64,000 bases of DNA, taken from NCBI RefSeq assembly GCF_013044505.1, contig NZ_JABERD010000004.1:1-64000 (forward strand), in the 5' to 3' direction. The notes beneath the pieces are model-generated. The model did no database searches, had not been told where the DNA came from, and worked only from the letters and a program-made list of their open reading frames with translations. The stretch comes from Streptomyces sp. S3(2020). Its GTDB lineage: Bacteria > Actinomycetota > Actinomycetes > Streptomycetales > Streptomycetaceae. Both the position numbers and the translations under genes were made by a program. Every line of letters begins with the position of its first letter. Position 1 is the stretch's first letter. Positions 58,219 to 64,000 of this stretch are shown here, piece by piece.

Positions 58219-58228
58219 TAGTGTACCT
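58219..58228. promoter_or_regulatory. AGTATACT-type element (TAGTGTACCT)
   Basis: In AAGATTTAGTGTACCTCTTG. One core mismatch from AGTGTACT. This is the only promoter seen with both shared motifs. Confidence 0.45.
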
Positions 58229-58326
58229 CTTGGTCTATAAAACGTTGAGCCGCACTTTACGACGGAGCCCACTGGCCGACAACCATCCGGACGGGCCGAG
58301 TCGCTTCCCCCACCGAGGAGGGCCCC

Positions 58327-59115
58327 TTGCCTCGCATCCGCCTCGACACCGACGGCCCCGTCGTCACCGTTCGCCTCGACCATCCGCCCATGAACGCCTT
58401 CGACACCGCCCAACGCGCCGAACTGGCCGCCGCCGTGCGCGGGCTGGCGGACGACCGCGAGGTGAAGGCTGTCGTCCTCTACGGCGGAGAGCGACTCTTC
58501 GCCGCCGGGGCGGACGTCAAGGCGCTGGCCCTGATGGACTCCGAGGAGGTACGGGGCTGGAACCGGGCGCTGCAACGGACCTTCGACGAGGTCGCCCGGC
58601 TGCCCGTGCCGGTCATCGCCGCGATCACCGGGTACGCGCTCGGCGGCGGCCTGGAGCTGGCCCTCGCCGCCGACTACCGGGTGGCCGCCGACGACGCGCT
58701 CCTCGGCCAGCCGGAGGTGCAGCTCGGCATCATCCCCGGCTCCGGTGGCACCCAGCGGCTGACCCGGCTGATCGGGCCGTCGCGGGCCAAGAACCTGCTG
58801 ATGACCGGCCGCCGGGTGGGCGCCGAGGAGGCACTGCGCCTCGGCCTCGTGGACGAGGTCGTCCCCCCGGGCGAGGCCTACGACAGCGCGCTGCGGTACG
58901 CCCGGCGGCTGGCCGAGGGGCCCGCCGCGGCCCTGGAGGCGATCAAGGAGGCGGTGGACCACGGCGCCGACAGCTCTCTGTCCGCCGGACTGGCGCTCGA
59001 ACGGTCCCTGTTCACGGGGGTGTTCGGCACGGCAGATGCGGCCGGCGGCATCCGATCCTTCCTCGAACACGGCCCGGGCAAGGCCCGCTTCGAGGGACCC
59101 GAGCGAGACAAGTAG
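58327..59115 (+). CDS. Enoyl-CoA hydratase
   Basis: A 262-residue crotonase with both catalytic glutamates, E110 (GYALGGGLEL) and E130 (LLGQPEVQLG), 20 residues apart, and the oxyanion-hole motif RLFAAGADVKAL at about 56-67. IIPGSGGTQRLTRLIGPSRAK follows as in the standard FadB-like hydratases. The start is TTG 58327, five bases after GAGGAGG; no ATG/GTG with a site is present. It leads a small operon with an alcohol dehydrogenase and an ACAD, although a repeat element lies in between. Confidence 0.88.
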   Translation: MPRIRLDTDGPVVTVRLDHPPMNAFDTAQRAELAAAVRGLADDREVKAVVLYGGERLFAAGADVKALALMDSEEVRGWNRALQRTFDEVARLPVPVIAAITGYALGGGLELALAADYRVAADDALLGQPEVQLGIIPGSGGTQRLTRLIGPSRAKNLLMTGRRVGAEEALRLGLVDEVVPPGEAYDSALRYARRLAEGPAAALEAIKEAVDHGADSSLSAGLALERSLFTGVFGTADAAGGIRSFLEHGPGKARFEGPERDK

Positions 59116-59127
59116 GCGGGTTCGGCA

Positions 59128-59181
59128 GCGCCCCGTAAGGGGCGCGGGGAACTGCGCGATCAGCCACGACGGCGCCGCAGC
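59128..59181 (+). repeat. Streptomyces-type intergenic repeat, copy 2
   Basis: GCGCCCCGTAAGGGGCGC hairpin followed by GGGGAACTGCGCGATC and AGCCACGACGGCGCCGCAGC. It sits between the hydratase and alcohol dehydrogenase genes on the same strand and may partly terminate transcription. Confidence 0.85.
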
Positions 59182-59212
59182 AAACGAACAACCCATAGAA
59201 AGGGGAGGGAAG

Positions 59213-60271
59213 ATGAAGGCCTTGCGCTGGCACGGCGCACGTGATCTGCGGCTGGAAGAGGTGCCGGACCCGCCGGAACCCGGGCCGCACGAAGCCGTGA
59301 TCGAGGTGGCCTGGTGCGGGGTGTGCGGCACCGACCTGCACGAGTTCCTCGAAGGCCCCCATATGATCCGCAGCGATCCGCACCCGTTCACGGGGGCCAG
59401 TCCACCGCTCGCCCTCGGGCACGAACTGAGCGGCACCGTGGTCGCGTTGGGCCGGGCGGTGCCCGGTGTCGCGATCGGCGACCGGGTGACCGCCGACCCC
59501 GTCTGGCGGTGCGGCGTCTGCTTCTGGTGTGTGCGCGGCGAGTACCACATCTGCCCCAGGAGCGGCTCGGTGGGCCTCGCCTCGCCCGGTGCCTTCGCCG
59601 ATCGTGTCACCGTGCCGATCGCGGGGCTCACCCGGTTGCCCGGCAACGTCAGCGACGAGATGGCCGCCGTGGCCGAGCCGCTCGCGGTGGGCCTGCACGC
59701 GGTCACCCGGGCGGGAGTGCGGCCCGGTGACAACGTCCTGGTCGTCGGCGGCGGACCGATCGGCTTCGCCGTCGTCCTCGCGGCCCGCCTCGCCGGAGCC
59801 GCCGGGCTCTACGTGAGCGAGCCGCTGAAGGAACGCCGGGAGAAGCTCCTCGACCTCGGCGTCACGGAGGCCTTCGACCCGCGCGAGACGGACGTACGCC
59901 GGGAGCTGTTCCTCAGGACCGGCCGCATCGGCCCGGATGTCGTCATCGACGCCACCGGCGTCCCCGCGCTCGCGGGCCAGGCGGTGGCCACGGTCCGGCG
60001 CGGCGGCACGGTCGTGCTCGCCGGTGTCGGCCACGGCAACGTCGAGATCGACATGGGCCAACTCGTCTTCTACGAGCGGTCCGTGCTCGGCACGCTCGGC
60101 TACAACTTCGACATCCCCCGGGTGATCGACCTGATGAGCACCGGGCGTCTGGACGCCTCACCTCTGATCACCGGACGTTTCTCGCTCTCGGAAGGAGCCG
60201 GTGTCTTCGCGGACCTGGCGGCCGACCGCGCAAGGCACCTGAAGGTGCTGCTCACCCCGAAGGGACTGTGA
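59213..60271 (+). CDS. Zinc-dependent medium-chain alcohol dehydrogenase (butanediol/sorbitol DH-like)
   Basis: A 352-residue MDR with both zinc sites: catalytic C38 (CGVCGTD), H70-E71 (GHELSG), and structural C100, C103, C106 and C114. The FEGPHMIRSDPHPFTGASPP insert before GHE is that of (R,R)-butanediol dehydrogenases. The NAD motif GGGPIGFA lies at about 183-190. ATG 59213 follows GGGGAGGGAAG. It is followed by an ACAD one base after its stop, an unusual pair that suggests it oxidises a hydroxyacyl-CoA or an alcohol in the same pathway. It may replace the frameshifted ADH at 34442. Confidence 0.84.
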   Translation: MKALRWHGARDLRLEEVPDPPEPGPHEAVIEVAWCGVCGTDLHEFLEGPHMIRSDPHPFTGASPPLALGHELSGTVVALGRAVPGVAIGDRVTADPVWRCGVCFWCVRGEYHICPRSGSVGLASPGAFADRVTVPIAGLTRLPGNVSDEMAAVAEPLAVGLHAVTRAGVRPGDNVLVVGGGPIGFAVVLAARLAGAAGLYVSEPLKERREKLLDLGVTEAFDPRETDVRRELFLRTGRIGPDVVIDATGVPALAGQAVATVRRGGTVVLAGVGHGNVEIDMGQLVFYERSVLGTLGYNFDIPRVIDLMSTGRLDASPLITGRFSLSEGAGVFADLAADRARHLKVLLTPKGL

Positions 60272-60272
60272 C

Positions 60273-61427
60273 ATGGATTTCGACCTGCCGGAGGAGACGC
60301 GGGACCTGCAGGACATGGTCCGCGAGTTCGCGGCCAAGGAGATCGGCCCGAACGCGGCCGAGTGGTCGGAGAACGAGCAGTTCCCGACGCACATCTTCAC
60401 CAAGCTCGGCGAACTCGGCCTGATGGGCATGCTGGTGCCCGAGGAATACGGCGGCGCGGGCTCCGACACCGTGTCCTACGTCGCCGTGATGGAGGAACTG
60501 GGCGCCGCCGACCAGTCGGTCGCCTCCTCCTGGAACGCGCACTCGACCATCGCCACCCTGCCGCTGCTGGCCTACGGCACGGAGGAGCAGAAGCAGCGCT
60601 GGCTGGCCCCGCTGGCCCGGGGCGAGGCCATCGGAGCCTTCGGTCTCACCGAGCCCGGCGCCGGCTCGGACGCCGCCGGCATCACCACCACCGCCCAGCG
60701 GCGGGACGGTGGTTGGGTGATCAACGGCACCAAGATGTTCATCACCAACGCCGGCACCGACATCAGCCAGGGCGTCACCCTGCTGGCCACCACGGGCAAG
60801 GGCGAGGACGGGCGGAAACGGTTCGCCACCTTCTACGTCCCGACCGGCACGCCCGGTTACAGCTGCGGGGCGAAGCTGAAGAAGCTCGGCTGGCACGCCA
60901 TGGACACCCGGGAGCTGGTCTTCGACGACTGCTGGATCTCCGACGACCACCTCATCGGCGAGGAGGGGGGCGGGCTGCGCCAGTTCCTCTCCGTCCTGGA
61001 CAAGGGCCGGATCAGTGTCGCCGCGCTCGCGCTGTCCCTGGCGAAGGCGGCGCTCGCGCTGGCCGTCAAACACGCCACCGAGCGGCATCAGTTCGGCCGG
61101 CCGCTGTCGTCCTTCCAGGCGGTGGCGCACAAGATCGCCGACATCGGCACGGAGTTCGAGGCCGCCCGCTGGATGGTCTACCGCGCCGCATGGCTCGCCG
61201 ACCAGGGCCGCCCGTACGGCAAGGAGGCCGCGATGGCGAAGCTCTACGCCTCCGAGGTCGCCAACCGGGCCGCTTCCCAGGCGGTGCAGATCCACGGCGG
61301 CTACGGCTATGTGCGGGAGTCGGAGATCTCGCGGTTCTACGCCGACGCCAAGATCCTGGAGATCGGCGAGGGCACGAACGAGATCCAGCGGGACGTCATC
61401 GCGCGGGCGCTGGTGAAGCAGTTCTGA
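60273..61427 (+). CDS. Acyl-CoA dehydrogenase (short/medium-chain type)
   Basis: A 384-residue textbook [14 protein letters not shown] (about 54-63), [15 protein letters not shown] with the FAD-contacting TEPxAGSD (about 127-141), the [24 protein letters not shown] helix, and [21 protein letters not shown] with the catalytic glutamate in GTNE. It is most like butyryl/isovaleryl-type enzymes. It starts one base after the ADH stop, and the operon ends with a strong hairpin after it. Confidence 0.9.
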   Translation: MDFDLPEETRDLQDMVREFAAKEIGPNAAEWSENEQFPTHIFTKLGELGLMGMLVPEEYGGAGSDTVSYVAVMEELGAADQSVASSWNAHSTIATLPLLAYGTEEQKQRWLAPLARGEAIGAFGLTEPGAGSDAAGITTTAQRRDGGWVINGTKMFITNAGTDISQGVTLLATTGKGEDGRKRFATFYVPTGTPGYSCGAKLKKLGWHAMDTRELVFDDCWISDDHLIGEEGGGLRQFLSVLDKGRISVAALALSLAKAALALAVKHATERHQFGRPLSSFQAVAHKIADIGTEFEAARWMVYRAAWLADQGRPYGKEAAMAKLYASEVANRAASQAVQIHGGYGYVRESEISRFYADAKILEIGEGTNEIQRDVIARALVKQF

Positions 61428-61429
61428 GA

Positions 61430-61465
61430 CGCGGGGGCCCGCGGTGTGCGCCGCGGGCCCCCGCG
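61430..61465. terminator. Hairpin terminator between convergent genes
   Basis: CGCGGGGGCCCGCGG, loop TGTGCG, exact complement: a 15-bp stem between the ACAD and the convergent TetR gene. Confidence 0.85.
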
Positions 61466-61467
61466 CC

Positions 61468-62175
61468 TCAGCTCGCCAGCGAGGTGGGCCCCCACCCGGC
61501 TTCGGGATCGAGCGGCAGATCGGGGCGGTCGCGTTTGAACGCCTCCGCCTCCCGCTCCACGTCCGGCAGGACGGCGCCGGGCGCGCCGAACCCGCGCAGC
61601 AGGGTGCCGCAGTACTCCCGCGACAGGAACGCGGCGTCCCACCGGCCGCCCGGCTTCGCCCACTGGTAGGTGTGGTTGTGCAGGTTGAGGAACTGGAGGG
61701 TGGCCACCCGCGGATCGACCGCGCGGAAGGCGTCCTGCTCGATCGCCTCCGTCAACAGCCCCTTGACCACCCGCTCGAACTCGGCACGCTGGCCCAGCAG
61801 GGCCTTGAGCGGGGCGCCGGTGAGGCTGCGGTAGTCGTGCTCGTACACCCAGATGTGGTCGAGCCTTCGGAAGATGATGGTCAGCAGTGACTCCGAGAGC
61901 AGCCGCAGCCGTACCAGCGGATGGGCGTCGAGTGCCGCGATCTGCCGGGCCCGGGAGAGCAGGGGCGTCATCACCCGGGACTGGATCTCGATCAGCAGGT
62001 TCTCCTTGGAGTCGATGTAGTAGTACAGCGCTCCCTTGGCGAGCCCGACCGCCCGGCCCAGGTCGTTGACGGAGGTCGCCGCATAGCCCCGGCGGGCGAA
62101 CAGCTCGGCGGCCGTGTCGATGATCTTCTGGCGTCTGACCTCGAAGCCCGGTCCGTGGCCCGGTGGTCTGGGCAT
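61468..62175 (-). CDS. TetR-family regulator (KstR2/AcrR-like)
   Basis: A 235-residue TetR protein. HTH at about residues 30-55 (SVNDLGRAVGLAKGALYYYI followed by DSKENLL), where the usual YYHF becomes YYYID. The C-terminal domain has a long helix set and the TetR_C_33-like region LQFLNLHNHTYQWAKPGGRW seen in acyl-CoA-responsive regulators such as KstR2 and FadR-type TetRs. It is divergent from the E1 gene, with an ACCAGACGGT near-palindrome in the gap. It is the best candidate reader of the ACCGRTCGGT motif. Confidence 0.85.
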   Translation of the reverse strand: MPRPPGHGPGFEVRRQKIIDTAAELFARRGYAATSVNDLGRAVGLAKGALYYYIDSKENLLIEIQSRVMTPLLSRARQIAALDAHPLVRLRLLSESLLTIIFRRLDHIWVYEHDYRSLTGAPLKALLGQRAEFERVVKGLLTEAIEQDAFRAVDPRVATLQFLNLHNHTYQWAKPGGRWDAAFLSREYCGTLLRGFGAPGAVLPDVEREAEAFKRDRPDLPLDPEAGWGPTSLAS

Positions 62176-62308
62176 TGCTTTTCTCCCCGCCTGATGTGTC
62201 GAAGCGTCATTACGGCATGCCCGTCCCCGTATCCGGACGGCTATGGGCAGTCCGGGGGGAAACGGGCCCGGGACATCGTTTTCTGTTGTGCTGGAATCAG
62301 TTTGCTAG

Positions 62309-62318
62309 ACCAGACGGT
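62309..62318. promoter_or_regulatory. Degenerate TetR-type palindrome (ACCAGACGGT)
   Basis: In GCTAGACCAGACGGTACATT, between the divergent TetR and E1 genes. It shares the CTAGACC...CGGTACA frame with the site at 14402. Confidence 0.45.
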
Positions 62319-62383
62319 ACATTAAAAGTACGACTCAGGCGGCGCGGCGATGTGCTGCCCGTGCGAGCAATGCGAGGACGCGC

Positions 62384-64000
62384 ATGACGACCGAGGCACC
62401 GCAGCAGACCACGACCGGATCCGCGCACGCGGATCAGCTCCTGGAGATGTACCGCCGGATGCGCCGCATCCGCCGGTTCGAGGAGCGGGCGTCGGAGCTG
62501 TACAAAGCGACGGAGATTCCCGGCTTCCTGCACCTGTCGATCGGCCAGGAGGCCAGTGCGGTGGGCGCGTGCTGGCCGCTCGGCCCCCGCGACGGCATCA
62601 CCTCCACCCACCGGGGCCACGGCCATGTGCTGGCCAAGGGCCTGGACTCGGCGTCTATGATGGCAGAGCTCATGGGGAAGGAAGCGGGCACCTGCCACGG
62701 ACGGGGCGGCTCGATGCACATCGCCGATCCCGGACTCGGCATCTACGGCGCCAACGGCATCGTCGGCGCCGGACTGCCGATCGCCGCCGGAGTGGCGACC
62801 GCGGCCAAGCTGCGCGAGGCGGGCGACGTGGTGGTGGCGTTCTTCGGGGACGGCGCGGTCGCCCAGGGCATGTTCCACGAGGCCGTCAACCTGGCCGCCG
62901 TATGGGATCTGCCCGTCGTCTTCCTCTGCGAGAACAACCACTACTCCGAGTTCTCCCCGGCCGCCGAGCAGCACCGGGCCACGCTCGCCGCGCGGGCCGC
63001 CGGTTACGGCATCGGGTACGCGCACGTCGACGGCAACGACGTGCTCGCGGTGGCCGGGATGATGACCGACGTGGTGGCACGGCTGCGGGCCGGAGGCGGT
63101 CCGGTCCTGGTGGAGGCCGAGACATACCGCTGGCACGGCCACTACGAGGGTGACCCGGAGCGGTACCGCGCCCCCGAGGAGGTCGCCGCCGCCAAGGAAC
63201 GCGATCCGCTGCTGATCGTCCGCCGGCATCTCGCCGACGCGGGCGTCGCGACCGCGCTCGCCGACGCCGTGGACGAGGAGATCGACAAGGAGATCGAGGC
63301 GGCGGTGCGGTGGGCCAGGAGCATGCCCGAACCCGCGCCCGAGACGCTCCACGACTACGTCTCGGCCCCGCGCCCGGCGCTGCCCGAGCCCGCCGCGCCC
63401 GCGGCCGGCGGGGAGATCTTCCGCACGATGGACGCCGTACGACTGGCCCTGGAGCACGAGCTGACGGCCGACCCGTCCGTCTTCGTCGCCGGCATCGACG
63501 TGGGCGCGGGCGGCAACGTCTTCGGCCTCACCAGGGGCCTCGCCCAGGCCTTCCCGGGCCGGGTCCGCGACACGCCCATCAGCGAGAGCGCGATCCTCGG
63601 CACGGCGGTGGGCGCGGCCATGGCCGGGATGAAGCCGGTCGTCGAGATCATGTACATGGACTTCATCGGTGTCGCCCTGGACATGCTGCTCAACCAGGCG
63701 GCCAAGCTGCGCTTCATGACCGGCGGCCGGGCCTCCATGCCGCTGGTGGTGCGCACCCAGTTCGGCGCCGGACGCTCCTCGGGCAGCCAGCACTCGCAGA
63801 GCCTGGAAGCGCTGCTCGCGCACATCCCCGGGCTGACCGTGGTGATGCCGTCCAACCCGGCCGACACCTACGGCCTGCTGCGGGCCGCCATCCAGGACCC
63901 CAACCCGGTGGTGTTCATCGAGAACCGGCTCCAGTACGGCTTCAAGGGCCCCAAGCCGCCGGCCGACCACACGGTCCCGCTGGGCCGGGCCAAGGTCGTC
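62384..64000 (+). CDS. Fused alpha-beta E1 thiamine-diphosphate 2-oxoacid/acetoin-type dehydrogenase (3' end missing)
   Basis: The frame from ATG 62384 (GAGGA upstream) stays open for 539 codons to the window end. Residues about 1-320 are an E1 alpha subunit: HRGHGH and AKGLD at about 77-86, GGSMHI at about 108-113 and the ThDP motif GDG (155-157) ending in NN (184-185). After a Pro/Ala linker (about 330-350) an E1 beta subunit begins with VFVAGIDVGAGGNVFG and ESAILGTAVGAAMAGMKPV. Alpha and beta are usually separate genes. The family includes pyruvate, branched-chain 2-oxoacid and acetoin dehydrogenases; E2/E3 may follow to the right. An acyl-CoA-forming role on a 2-oxoacid of this locus is likely. 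Confidence 0.85.
   Translation, partial: MTTEAPQQTTTGSAHADQLLEMYRRMRRIRRFEERASELYKATEIPGFLHLSIGQEASAVGACWPLGPRDGITSTHRGHGHVLAKGLDSASMMAELMGKEAGTCHGRGGSMHIADPGLGIYGANGIVGAGLPIAAGVATAAKLREAGDVVVAFFGDGAVAQGMFHEAVNLAAVWDLPVVFLCENNHYSEFSPAAEQHRATLAARAAGYGIGYAHVDGNDVLAVAGMMTDVVARLRAGGGPVLVEAETYRWHGHYEGDPERYRAPEEVAAAKERDPLLIVRRHLADAGVATALADAVDEEIDKEIEAAVRWARSMPEPAPETLHDYVSAPRPALPEPAAPAAGGEIFRTMDAVRLALEHELTADPSVFVAGIDVGAGGNVFGLTRGLAQAFPGRVRDTPISESAILGTAVGAAMAGMKPVVEIMYMDFIGVALDMLLNQAAKLRFMTGGRASMPLVVRTQFGAGRSSGSQHSQSLEALLAHIPGLTVVMPSNPADTYGLLRAAIQDPNPVVFIENRLQYGFKGPKPPADHTVPLGRAKVV

Noticed and set aside
62163-62387. 74-residue plus-strand frame in the TetR/E1 gap
   Set aside because: It overlaps the 5' end of the TetR gene and the E1 start, lacks a ribosome binding site and shows no family pattern.

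Overview
The window is high-GC actinobacterial DNA, most likely a Streptomyces chromosome. Coding fills almost everything, GTG and TTG starts are common, and operons are packed with ATGA/GTGA overlaps. Three copies of the intergenic GCGCCCC-hairpin/GGGGAACTGCGCGACCAGCCACGACG family, which I know as an abundant Streptomyces spacer repeat, lie at about 20637, 55661 (variant, reversed) and 59128. I see no tRNA, rRNA, CRISPR array, IS element or phage gene.

The content is one large catabolic locus for a CoA-activated, probably polycyclic or isoprenoid (steroid-like) carbon source. Left edge (1-7733): the end of mftF (mycofactocin glycosyltransferase), an HsaA/HsaB-like two-component flavin monooxygenase, a membrane protein, SDRs, an acyl-CoA dehydrogenase (ACAD) and a thiolase. 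7786-12749: a branched-chain-amino-acid-type ABC importer with a fused LivH-LivM permease, a plausible uptake system for the substrate. 12769-22790: aldehyde dehydrogenase, amidohydrolase, F420-type oxidoreductase, a crotonase, and a CoA ligase/APH-type kinase/ACAD11-like dehydrogenase/SDR group that looks like a 4-hydroxyacyl-CoA pathway. 22895-34418: a ten-gene operon (CoA transferase, P450, VOC protein, ACAD, CoA ligase, MaoC-type hydratase, enoyl-CoA hydratase, alpha-methylacyl-CoA racemase, thiolase, DUF35-Ltp2-like fusion) suited to shortening a methyl-branched side chain and ending in a retro-aldol step. 34442-47224: a frameshifted alcohol dehydrogenase, a second P450, ACADs, HSD10-type and mycofactocin-type SDRs, a second amidohydrolase and a small ferredoxin. 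At 38188 lies a 491-residue regulator made of two complete GntR/FCD units in tandem. 47283-54606: the meta-cleavage set (extradiol dioxygenase, C-C hydrolase, hydratase, acylating aldehyde dehydrogenase, aldolase) with a 3-ketosteroid-delta1-dehydrogenase-like enzyme. 54798-64000: an IclR regulator, more beta-oxidation genes, a TetR regulator and a fused alpha-beta E1 thiamine-diphosphate dehydrogenase cut by the window end.

Regulation appears layered. A palindrome close to RAGTRTACTY (core AGTATACT) lies in most promoters of the beta-oxidation, transport and side-chain genes, including the promoter of the tandem GntR protein, and matches the consensus known for FadR-type GntR operators. A second palindrome (ACCGRTCGGT) precedes the first amidohydrolase, the second P450, a CoA ligase/hydratase pair and the E1 gene. 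The hsa-like ring-cleavage genes have neither motif and instead carry their own TetR and IclR genes. Together the genes could import a substrate, activate it as a CoA ester, shorten its side chain, open the ring and send small CoA products to central metabolism. The actual substrate cannot be read from sequence alone.
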